DNA of 64,000 bases from Oscillospiraceae bacterium (GTDB lineage: Bacteria; Bacillota; Clostridia; Oscillospirales; Acutalibacteraceae), in NCBI GenBank assembly GCA_015065725.1, contig SVPV01000004.1, positions 34,709 through 98,708 of the forward strand. The letters run 5' to 3'. This document shows, piece after piece, positions 45,762 through 52,965 of this stretch; positions within the stretch are counted from its first letter, which is position 1, and each line of letters opens with the position of its first letter. The notes beneath the pieces are model-generated. The model searched no databases, was not told the origin of the DNA, and saw only the letters and a list, made by a program, of their open reading frames with translations. A program made the position numbers and the translations under genes.

Positions 45762-47798
45762 ATGGATAAGTATGTTGGAAAACGACTTGACGGCCGTTAT
45801 GAGATACAGGAAATCATAGGCGTAGGCGGAATGGCTGTAGTTTATAAGGCAAGAGATAATGTTGAGGACCGCATTGTAGCTATAAAAATACTTAAGGATG
45901 AATTTGTTTCTAATGAGGAATTTATTCGCCGTTTTAAAAATGAATCAAGGGCAATTGCTATGCTTTCGCATCAGAACATTGTAAAGGTTTACGATGTAAG
46001 CTTTGGCGACCTTATTCAGTATATAGTAATGGAATATATTGACGGTATAACCCTAAAAGAGTTAATTGAACGTCAGGGCAGTCTTCGTTGGAAGGATGCA
46101 GTACATTTTACAATACAGATATTAAAGGGGCTTCAGCACGCACACGATAAAGGTATAGTACACCGCGATGTTAAGCCGCAAAATATTATGGTATTGCCCG
46201 ACGGTACAATAAAGGTAACCGACTTCGGTATAGCACGCTTTGCCCGTAGTGAGCAGCGTACAATAACAGATAAGGCAATAGGCTCGGTGCATTATATCAG
46301 TCCCGAACAGGCAAGGGGAGAAAAGACCGACGAAAAAACCGACATATACTCTGTCGGTGTTATGATGTATGAAATGCTTACAGGTAGGCTTCCCTTTGAG
46401 GCGGAAAGTGCGGTATCTGTTGCAATTATGCAGCTTCAACGCGACCCTCAGCTTCCTACCGAAATAAACGGTTCTATTCCCCTAGGACTTGAGCAGATTA
46501 CAATGCACGCTATGCAAAAAATTCCCGAAAAGCGTTATCAGTCGGCGGCTGAAATGCTTTGCGATTTAGAGGAATTCCGTAAAGACCCGTCAGCAACATT
46601 CTCATACACATATTTTGTGGACGATTCGCCTACAAAGTATGTAGGTAATGTTCGCTCTGCCACACCTGCGTCGGCTAATATGCCTGAAGAACGTGTTGAG
46701 CAAGCAGAGGAAGAACATACCCAGAATAATATGATACCCATTTTGGCAGGAGTAGCAGCAGCAGTATTTATTGCCCTTGTGGTTATCGGTATAATTTTTA
46801 TCCCAAGACTTTTCAGCAACACAGGTGCCGAAATACCTTGTCCTGACTTTGTGGGTATGACTTGGGAATCTATAAGCAAAAACGCCACCTATAATGAGCA
46901 GTTTGATATTGAGGCTGAATGGAGTACCGACGACGATACCGAATACGGTTATGTTTTCGACCAAGACCAAGCTGCTAAGAAGAAGCTTAAAAAGGGTGCA
47001 AAAATAACACTTAAGGTAAGCTCGGGTCAGGCTACGGTTAAGGTGCCTGATGTTCACGGTAAATCCGAATCTCAAGCAGTTTCTGAGCTTAAGGCAATGA
47101 AATTTAAGGTTTTGATTTCCGAAATGGCAAGCGAAGAGGTAGAGGCTGGTAAGGTAATTAAAACCGAGCCTGCAATGACCTCAAAACAGCTTCCTGGTGC
47201 AGAGATTACTGTTTATGTAAGTACAGGTAAGCCTACAAAATACGTAAAGCTTAAAGACTTTACAGGCTTTAATAAAGAAAAGGCAATTTCTGAAATCGAA
47301 AAAGAAGGACTTACTTATAAGATTGAAGAGGTTGATATCGCCCCGAATGCAAAGTATTTTGAAAAAGATTTTGTAGTATCACAAACCCCTGATGCAAACG
47401 AAGAGGTTGTAGAAGGAAGTACCGTAACACTCAAAGTAAGCACAGGCAAGTATAAGTTCGATTTAAATGTTAAATTGCCGAGCGACTGTAAACATTCCTT
47501 TGGCAAGGTTTCGATTTGGGTCGATAAAAAGCTTTATGTAGAAAGTGAAAAAATCAAGATTAATGAAATTGGTAGCTATACCTTTAAAGATTTTAAATCC
47601 GAAAGTAAAAAGCTTAATGCAGAAATAAGATTCACACAGGACGGCTCGGATTATGTACTTTATCAAACAATTAAAATTGATTGTGAAAAAGGCACCCATA
47701 CTGTAGAAGAACGACACAACGATTATAAAGCTAGCGAAAATAATTCTAGTCTAAATAGTTCGTCAACTAACAACTCTAGCGGTGCTGTAGGCGGTTAA
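45762..47798 (+). CDS. prkC: PASTA-domain serine/threonine kinase PrkC
   Basis: 678-aa single-pass membrane kinase. Kinase domain (about 10-275) with GVGGMAVVYKARD P-loop, VAIKIL Lys, HRDVKPQNIM and TDFGIARF. A TM helix (about 325-348) precedes three PASTA repeats (about 360-428, 429-495, 496-565), which sense muropeptides. Beyond them lies a ~75-residue beta-rich domain (DLNVKLPSDCKHSFG to YQTIKIDCEKG) and a Ser/Asn tail; this extra domain is not in Bacillus PrkC. It pairs with prpC upstream and rsgA downstream. Confidence 0.97.
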   Translation: MDKYVGKRLDGRYEIQEIIGVGGMAVVYKARDNVEDRIVAIKILKDEFVSNEEFIRRFKNESRAIAMLSHQNIVKVYDVSFGDLIQYIVMEYIDGITLKELIERQGSLRWKDAVHFTIQILKGLQHAHDKGIVHRDVKPQNIMVLPDGTIKVTDFGIARFARSEQRTITDKAIGSVHYISPEQARGEKTDEKTDIYSVGVMMYEMLTGRLPFEAESAVSVAIMQLQRDPQLPTEINGSIPLGLEQITMHAMQKIPEKRYQSAAEMLCDLEEFRKDPSATFSYTYFVDDSPTKYVGNVRSATPASANMPEERVEQAEEEHTQNNMIPILAGVAAAVFIALVVIGIIFIPRLFSNTGAEIPCPDFVGMTWESISKNATYNEQFDIEAEWSTDDDTEYGYVFDQDQAAKKKLKKGAKITLKVSSGQATVKVPDVHGKSESQAVSELKAMKFKVLISEMASEEVEAGKVIKTEPAMTSKQLPGAEITVYVSTGKPTKYVKLKDFTGFNKEKAISEIEKEGLTYKIEEVDIAPNAKYFEKDFVVSQTPDANEEVVEGSTVTLKVSTGKYKFDLNVKLPSDCKHSFGKVSIWVDKKLYVESEKIKINEIGSYTFKDFKSESKKLNAEIRFTQDGSDYVLYQTIKIDCEKGTHTVEERHNDYKASENNSSLNSSSTNNSSGAVGG

Positions 47799-47807
47799 AA
47801 TTGATTT

Positions 47808-48704
47808 ATGGTAGGTAGAATAATTAAGGCAATATCAGGATTTTATTATGTAGCAGACGGTGATACCGTTTATGAGTGTAAGGCGAGAGGTAATTTTAGA
47901 CGGCAGGGGATACAGCTATTAGTTGGCGATTTTGCCGAAATTACCGTAAATAGTAACGGCTACGGTGTTGTAGAGGAAATAAAACCGCGTAGAAATTCGC
48001 TTAAACGCCCTGCACTTGCTAATATTGATAAACTATTTATAGTTTCGTCACATAGTACTCCGTCACCCGATTTGTTGATGATAGACCGCTTGACCGCGTT
48101 GGCAAATTATCACGGAATTGAGCCTGTTATTGTTTTTAATAAGGCAGATATGGGCGATTTTTCCCAGTTTGTTGACATTTATAAAAAAACCGACTTTAGA
48201 ACCTATACGGTTTCTGCTCTAACGGGCGAGGGAATTGATAATCTTAAAAGTGAACTGGTCGGTTGTGTCAGTGCCTTTTCGGGAAATTCGGGCGTAGGTA
48301 AGTCAAGCATTTTAAACGCTATTTTCGGCGACCTGTTTAATCTTGCTACAGGTGAGGTCAGCGATAAACTTGGCAGAGGTAGGCACACTACACGCCATAC
48401 AGAGCTTTACCGTCATAATATGGACGGCTTTGTAGCAGACACACCAGGCTTTTCTTCAATTGAAAGTGAAGACGGTAACTATGATTTTAAGGAGCATTTA
48501 GCCGAATGCTTCCCCGAATTTACAGATTTTACTACAGACTGTAAATTTAGCTCTTGCACACATACCTGTGAGAAGGGTTGCGGTGTTTTGTCGGCGGTAG
48601 AAAACGGTAAAATCCCCGTTAGCCGTCATAACAGCTATTTAAGTATTTTTGAGGAATTAAAGGATTTAAAGGAGTGGAATACTAAAAATTCTTCAAAAAA
48701 ATAA
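47808..48704 (+). CDS. rsgA: Ribosome small subunit-dependent GTPase RsgA
   Basis: 298 aa circularly permuted GTPase for 30S maturation, a known PrkC substrate in Bacillus. N-terminal OB fold, then G4 VFNKADM, G5-type SAL, G1 SGNSGVGKSSILNAIF (about 161), G3 DTPGFSS. C-terminal zinc region C-x5-C-x-H-x4-C (CKFSSCTHTCEKGC). ATG starts 9 nt after the prkC stop. Last gene of the contiguous block; two small ORFs follow. Confidence 0.96.
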   Translation: MVGRIIKAISGFYYVADGDTVYECKARGNFRRQGIQLLVGDFAEITVNSNGYGVVEEIKPRRNSLKRPALANIDKLFIVSSHSTPSPDLLMIDRLTALANYHGIEPVIVFNKADMGDFSQFVDIYKKTDFRTYTVSALTGEGIDNLKSELVGCVSAFSGNSGVGKSSILNAIFGDLFNLATGEVSDKLGRGRHTTRHTELYRHNMDGFVADTPGFSSIESEDGNYDFKEHLAECFPEFTDFTTDCKFSSCTHTCEKGCGVLSAVENGKIPVSRHNSYLSIFEELKDLKEWNTKNSSKK

Positions 48705-48780
48705 TATTTGTAACAAATTCGCTCTCTGATGATTATTATGTAGTAACGGCAACAAAGCCGCAAATTCGGGAGGGAGCGAA

Positions 48781-48930
48781 ATGCGTAGAGGTAGATTTAA
48801 CGGCGGAATGTTTGCAATTAATTTCGCCTTGGGGTTACTAATAAGCTGTTTTTGTCCTCCAAGATTTTTAATTGCGGTGCTAGCGGTTTGGGTGATAGTT
48901 TTAGGTTTTTACTGTGGGTGCCGAAAATAA
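48781..48930 (+). CDS. 49-aa single-pass membrane protein upstream of spoVM
   Basis: A small ORF with a very strong ribosome site (GGGAGGGAG, 5 nt before ATG 48781). The product has a basic N-terminus (MRRGRFNGG), a TM helix pair or one long hydrophobic span broken by CFCPPRF, and a C-terminal CGCRK. I do not recognise the family. The 76-nt gap from rsgA has no terminator, and spoVM follows after 19 nt, so it probably joins the sporulation end of the operon. It occupies the place of rpe-thiN in Bacillus. Confidence 0.72.
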   Translation: MRRGRFNGGMFAINFALGLLISCFCPPRFLIAVLAVWVIVLGFYCGCRK

Positions 48931-48949
48931 GGTTTACGGGGGTATTTTT

Positions 48950-49033
48950 ATGAAGGTTTTAATTGTAAAAAGTCCAAGGTTTTTAGGCGGTTTTTTAAGA
49001 ATGATTTTTGGTATTAAAAGACATCAAGATTAA
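48950..49033 (+). CDS. spoVM: Stage V sporulation protein SpoVM
   Basis: A 27-residue amphipathic peptide that marks the convex forespore membrane and starts spore coat assembly with SpoIVA. It begins MKVLIVKSPRFLGGFLRM, matching Bacillus SpoVM in length, in the Pro at position 9 and in the following (R/K)FLGG; the tail is basic. GGGGG lies 7 nt before ATG 48950. Position after prpC-prkC-rsgA matches the Bacillus locus (rsgA-rpe-thiN-spoVM). A terminator follows 17 nt later. Confidence 0.93.
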   Translation: MKVLIVKSPRFLGGFLRMIFGIKRHQD

Positions 49034-49049
49034 ATAAAGAACATAAAAG

Positions 49050-49080
49050 ATCCTCGCATTAAAAAATGCGAGGATTTTTT
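49050..49080 (+). terminator. Terminator of the yicC-to-spoVM operon
   Basis: Stem ATCCTCGCATT with AATGCGAGGAT, 4-nt A loop, followed by a T7 run. Confidence 0.92.
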
Positions 49081-49167
49081 TATGCATAATGTTTATAAGA
49101 TAATTCTTGCTATGTTAGAAAAAATAGTGTAAAATTAAAATAAAGAAATTGCCAAGGAGGAAAACTT

Positions 49168-49809
49168 ATGCAAACTTTGGATATAATTAAGCACGCTACT
49201 AAACGAAATAACCTGTTTTTGCGTGTGTCAGTAGGACATTTCGCAACAAGTAACTGCCACAGCAATTATTATATTGATGTGGTTTCGCAAAAAGCACGTC
49301 TTTCAGAAGCACGGGCAGTAGCTGAAGAAATTTGTTCGTATTATTATGCTGATACTATTGTTGATACTGTTCTTTGTCTAGATGGTACAGAGGTTATAGG
49401 TGCCTGTCTTGCAGACAGTCTTTCTAAAGCTGATTTTATGAATATGAATGCCCATAAATCAATATACGTAGTAACTCCCGAAACTACAAACGGCAGTCAG
49501 TTTTTGTTTAGGGATAATATAATACCTATGATAGCGGGAAAGCATGTTATGATACTTGCGGCTTCTTTGGCATCGGGTAAAACTGTTGAGGCTGCAATAG
49601 ACGCAGTTAAATATTATGGCGGTACAGTTACGGGCGTTTCGGCTATATTCTCTACATTAAAGGAGTGTGGGGGAATTCCTGTACGCTCGGTATTTGGACC
49701 AGAGGATTTAGACGGTTATCAGTCTTATCCCGCACACGAATGTCCGCTTTGTAAGGAAGGCCGTAAGATTGACGCTTTGGTTAATAGCCATGGATATTCT
49801 AAACTTTAA
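49168..49809 (+). CDS. Orotate phosphoribosyltransferase-like protein with degenerate PRPP loop
   Basis: 213 aa, phosphoribosyltransferase fold. The C-terminal PAHECPLCKEGRKIDAL resembles the zinc-like tail of OPRT-type proteins, and SNYYIDV matches their N-terminal strand. The PRPP loop, normally (D/E)D followed by TTG, reads MILAASLASGKTVEAAIDAV: both acidic residues are Ala. The pyrophosphate site is thus probably impaired, and the assignment as a working PyrE is doubtful. It may be a regulator or a member binding another ligand. It has AAGGAGG 8 nt before ATG and is monocistronic, with no pyrimidine genes around. Confidence 0.72.
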   Translation: MQTLDIIKHATKRNNLFLRVSVGHFATSNCHSNYYIDVVSQKARLSEARAVAEEICSYYYADTIVDTVLCLDGTEVIGACLADSLSKADFMNMNAHKSIYVVTPETTNGSQFLFRDNIIPMIAGKHVMILAASLASGKTVEAAIDAVKYYGGTVTGVSAIFSTLKECGGIPVRSVFGPEDLDGYQSYPAHECPLCKEGRKIDALVNSHGYSKL

Positions 49810-49833
49810 ATATTTAAAAGTATAAATACTAAA

Positions 49834-49866
49834 AAACACCCCACTGCTAGATGCGGTGGGGTGTTT
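49834..49866. terminator. Bidirectional terminator between the PRTase-like gene and the symporter
   Basis: A 14-bp stem AAACACCCCACTGC with GCGGTGGGGTGTTT (one C-T/G-T imperfect position), A-rich and T-rich flanks. Confidence 0.9.
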
Positions 49867-49879
49867 AATTTATATTGAA

Positions 49880-51409
49880 TTATTCTTCCATATCTGCTTG
49901 AATATTAGCATCGTATGATAAAACAGGTGCTTCGTCTTTACCTTTGAGTTTGCGGTTTATGTAGTTCTTTGTAATCTTAACTACAAGCGGAAGCATAACT
50001 AGTACACCTATAAGGTTGGGAATCATCATAAGACCGTTAAAGGTATCCGAAATATCCCAAGCGAGTGAAGAGGTGAGTACCGCACCGAATATAATGGTGC
50101 AAACGTGTATAATTCTGAAAATTACGGTTGTTTTTGCACCGAATACATATTCCCAAGCTTTTGAGCCGTAATGTGACCAACCGAGAACTGTTGTAAAAGC
50201 AAATAGGAACATAGCAATTGCTACAAAACGCTGACCTATATTACCCCAAGAGAATACTGCATTAAAGGCACCACCTACGAGTGTAGCATCGGTAAGACCT
50301 TTTGCAATTTCACCTGTTTCAATATTGAAAACGCCTGTGGTAAGACCGCCAGAGGTAAGTACCACAAGAGCAGTCATTGTGCAGACAACCATTGTGTCGG
50401 CAAATACTTCAAATATACCCCACATACCCTGTTTTACAGGCTCTTTTACGCTAGAGTTAGAGTGTACCATAACCGAAGAGCCAAGACCTGCTTCGTTGGA
50501 GAAAACACCGCGTTTGAAGCCGTTGGTCATAGCAACAATTACGCCGCCGATACCACCGCCTACGAAAGCACGGGGAGAGAACGCTTCAACAAAAATTGCT
50601 TTAAAAGCAGGAATAATAGCATTATAGTTAATACCGATTATTATAAGACTGCCTACAACATAAAGAACAACCATAAAGGGAACGATTTTTTCTGCAACAT
50701 TAGCAATTCTCTTAACACCGCCCAATGTAATAATAGCGGTAAGAATCATAATGATAACGCCCAAAAGTACATTGTAAAGGGAAATATCTCCAAATAAGAT
50801 AATGCTTGAAAGTGCCTTAACATCAAAAGCGGCAGAAACATTGGCAACAATCTTGTTTACCTGACCCATACTTCCGATACCAAAGGAAGCAAGCATAGTG
50901 AAGAAACAGAAAATTACAGCAAGAATTTTACCAATCCATTTGCAATGCTTTTTGTTACCAAGACCGTCACGCAAATAATACATAGCACCGCCTGACCATT
51001 CACCTTCGCTGTTCTTGCGTCTGAAATAAATACCTAATACATTTTCTGCATAGTTTGTCATCATACCGAAGAAAGCAGCAACCCACATCCAGAAAACTGC
51101 ACCTGCACCGCCTATGCAAATAGCCGAAGCAACACCTGCGATATTACCTGTACCTACTGTAGCTGCTAGTGCGGTACAAAGGGCCTGGAAGGGAGAAATA
51201 ACGCCCTTTTCTTTTCGGTGTTTTAAAACATCCTTTGTAAACATACTGCCGATGGTTTCTTTCCACCAATGTGAAAGGTGAGAAATCTGAAACCATTTTG
51301 TGCAGCAGGTAACTATAATGCCTGTGCCTATTAAAAGAGCAAGGCCGAAAATACCCCATACTACACCGTTAATACTGCCGTTAATTTCGGCAATTTTGTC
51401 AAGAATCAT
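49880..51409 (-). CDS. Sodium/alanine-glycine symporter (AGCS family)
   Basis: 509 aa, about ten TM helices; imports alanine or glycine with Na+. Family signatures: TALAATVGTGNIAGVASAI (about 84-102), GGAGAVFWMW, and GVFSNEAGLGSSVMVHS (about 300). ATG 51409 with GGAGATG upstream gives the typical N-terminus; the long frame to 51490 runs through the riboswitch terminator and is not coding. Controlled by a tandem glycine riboswitch and intrinsic terminator, so glycine is the likely physiological substrate. Confidence 0.94.
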   Translation of the reverse strand: MILDKIAEINGSINGVVWGIFGLALLIGTGIIVTCCTKWFQISHLSHWWKETIGSMFTKDVLKHRKEKGVISPFQALCTALAATVGTGNIAGVASAICIGGAGAVFWMWVAAFFGMMTNYAENVLGIYFRRKNSEGEWSGGAMYYLRDGLGNKKHCKWIGKILAVIFCFFTMLASFGIGSMGQVNKIVANVSAAFDVKALSSIILFGDISLYNVLLGVIIMILTAIITLGGVKRIANVAEKIVPFMVVLYVVGSLIIIGINYNAIIPAFKAIFVEAFSPRAFVGGGIGGVIVAMTNGFKRGVFSNEAGLGSSVMVHSNSSVKEPVKQGMWGIFEVFADTMVVCTMTALVVLTSGGLTTGVFNIETGEIAKGLTDATLVGGAFNAVFSWGNIGQRFVAIAMFLFAFTTVLGWSHYGSKAWEYVFGAKTTVIFRIIHVCTIIFGAVLTSSLAWDISDTFNGLMMIPNLIGVLVMLPLVVKITKNYINRKLKGKDEAPVLSYDANIQADMEE

Positions 51410-51440
51410 ACTTTGACATCTCCTTATAAAAATAATAAAA

Positions 51441-51463
51441 CCGGACTGCAAAGTGCAATCCGG
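51441..51463 (-). terminator. Riboswitch-controlled terminator
   Basis: Minus-strand stem CCGGATTGCA with TGCAGTCCGG (one mismatch, 3-nt loop) and TTTT just after, 32 nt before the symporter start. Confidence 0.85.
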
Positions 51464-51499
51464 CAAAAATAAACAAAATAAACCCTTCATAGAAGGGAA

Positions 51500-51665
51500 A
51501 AGCTTTGTCCTTTTGCCTGAGAGATTAAGCGTTGCCGCCTTGCACCTTCGGCACCCAATTAAATGGGTTTCTCCAAAGTTTTGTCAGCTTGCAGTCCTCA
51601 TCTTCAAATAAAGAAACCTGAGAGTGTTACTCCTTCGGCAGCGTAATGCTTTTTCCTACAAGCGT
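51500..51665 (-). ncRNA. Tandem glycine riboswitch
   Basis: Two aptamers in the leader of the symporter. The downstream one (about 51500-51600) shows the family core CTCTCAGGCAAAAGGACA; the upstream one (about 51601-51665) has the shorter CACTCTCAGG. GGTGCCGAAGG and GCTGCCGAAGGAGTAAC are the conserved P3 loop segments. Two cooperating aptamers followed by a terminator is the standard glycine arrangement; on minus-strand transcription glycine decides whether the terminator forms. Whether it is an ON or OFF switch cannot be read from this alone. Confidence 0.92.
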
Positions 51666-51689
51666 CAACCAAAAATTCAATTTTTATGT

Positions 51690-51718
51690 ATTATACTACA
51701 CAAACATACATATTGCAA
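51690..51718 (-). promoter_or_regulatory. Promoter of the riboswitch-symporter transcript
   Basis: Minus strand TTGCAA (51713-51718), 17-nt spacer, TATAAT (51690-51695); start near 51683 just before the first aptamer. Confidence 0.8.
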
Positions 51719-51725
51719 GTGTTTT

Positions 51726-52037
51726 TTAGGGTTGCCACAAATATTTTTTAAGGTCAATAGTTCCGTCAGACTCAAAGGTTATTCCTTCGTCCTCTAAAAT
51801 CTGTCTTTGCACATTACCGCCGCCAAAGGCAAAGCTCTCGGCTATTTCTCCGTTGCGGTTTACAACTCTGTGACAGGGTATAATAAACGGCTTTGGGTTT
51901 TGGTGCAGTGCGTAACCTACAACTCTTGCCCAACGGGGATTGCCTGCTAGAAAGGCAACTTGACCGTATGTGGCAACTCGACCTTTAGGTATTTTCAAAA
52001 CGACTTCATAAATTTTTTCAAAAACAGATAATGACAT
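51726..52037 (-). CDS. MGMT-family single-domain protein (O6-alkylguanine transferase-like)
   Basis: 103 aa, only the DNA-binding/active-site domain of O6-methylguanine-DNA methyltransferases. The helix-turn-helix GRVATYGQVAFLAG with the Arg finger (NPRWARVVGYALHQN) and the active-site loop IIPCHRVV are intact. Most single-domain alkyltransferase-like (ATL) proteins have Trp or Ala in place of the Cys, so this one could still accept alkyl groups. It lacks the N-terminal domain. A weak AATGGTGA site precedes the ATG. Confidence 0.88.
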   Translation of the reverse strand: MSLSVFEKIYEVVLKIPKGRVATYGQVAFLAGNPRWARVVGYALHQNPKPFIIPCHRVVNRNGEIAESFAFGGGNVQRQILEDEGITFESDGTIDLKKYLWQP

Positions 52038-52069
52038 ATTTTCACCATTTTTCTAAATTTTAAAATATC

Positions 52070-52819
52070 TTAAATTATTGTAAGCTTCGGAAAGGAACTG
52101 CCATAAGCTTTAGTAACGTTACTTTCTGTTATTAAATAATCAACATCATTAAGGGTACACTGTTTATAAGCAGAGTGTGTATTAAGCTTTGAGCAGTCAC
52201 ATAAAAGCACCTTTTTATCGGCAGAATTAAGCATAGATTTTCGTACAAAAACTTCCTCTTGTGAGAAATCGGAAACTACGCCATCGCCCGATAATGCTTT
52301 TGCAGAAATAAAGGCTATATCGGCATATATTCCCTCAAAAACCCGCTGTGCATTTTGACCTAAAAGGCAGTTGTTGTTGGCTTTACTTATAACACCGCCT
52401 GTACAAACAACAGTTATATCGCTTTCGGATAAAAGATTTAGTATTTCTCGGTTATTGGTTACAACCGTAACCGATTTTGATTTAAGAATTTCTACCGCCA
52501 AAAAATATGAGGTAGAGGTCTGGTCAAGAAAAACAATATCCCCGTTGTTTATAAGCCTTACTGCCTTTTGTGCGATAGCTTTTTTTGCTTCAACGTTTCG
52601 GTAAGTTCTTATACCAAACGGCATAACCGTTTCGGCTGAATTAATAATTTGGGCACCGCCGTAGCTTCTCTTTAAAAACCCCTCGTTTTCAAGTGCGGCT
52701 AAATCGCGGCGTATACTTGATTCGCTTATAAAAAGCCGTTCACTTAATTCCTTTACGGTTACAGAGCCGCTTTCTTGAAGTATAGAATATATTTGATTTT
52801 GTCTTTCGGATTTAAGCAT
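52070..52819 (-). CDS. DeoR/GlpR-family transcriptional regulator
   Basis: 249 aa. N-terminal HTH (RQNQIYSILQESGSVTVKEL ... SSIRRDL, about 5-42) and a C-terminal DeoR sensor domain (IVFLDQTSTSYFLAVEIL, VVCTGG) that usually binds a sugar phosphate. AAGGTGG lies 6 nt before ATG 52819; the frame upstream to 52864 is not needed. Divergent from the malate/lactate dehydrogenase gene, with two inverted repeats in between, so it may control that operon and itself. Confidence 0.92.
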   Translation of the reverse strand: MLKSERQNQIYSILQESGSVTVKELSERLFISESSIRRDLAALENEGFLKRSYGGAQIINSAETVMPFGIRTYRNVEAKKAIAQKAVRLINNGDIVFLDQTSTSYFLAVEILKSKSVTVVTNNREILNLLSESDITVVCTGGVISKANNNCLLGQNAQRVFEGIYADIAFISAKALSGDGVVSDFSQEEVFVRKSMLNSADKKVLLCDCSKLNTHSAYKQCTLNDVDYLITESNVTKAYGSSFPKLTII

Positions 52820-52839
52820 AAAAACCACCTTTGATTGCG

Positions 52840-52925
52840 TAATTGTGCATAATTTATTGCACAATTATCTAAATTTGAGCAAAAATTCAAAAAAACTTGA
52901 ATGATGTTGCTCAATTTATTATAAT
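52840..52925. promoter_or_regulatory. Divergent operator/promoter region of the DeoR regulator and dehydrogenase
   Basis: Inverted repeat TAATTGTGCA...TGCACAATTA at 52840-52867 and a second, TTGAGCAA...TTGCTCAA at 52875-52914 with inner AATTCAA/TTGAATG arms. TTGAAT (52897-52902), 17-nt spacer and TATAAT (52920-52925) form the rightward promoter. The second repeat overlaps its -35 and spacer, fitting repression. Confidence 0.65.
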
Positions 52926-52965
52926 ATAAGCAAATTAAAAAGTAAAGTAAAATGGAGGAATTTTT

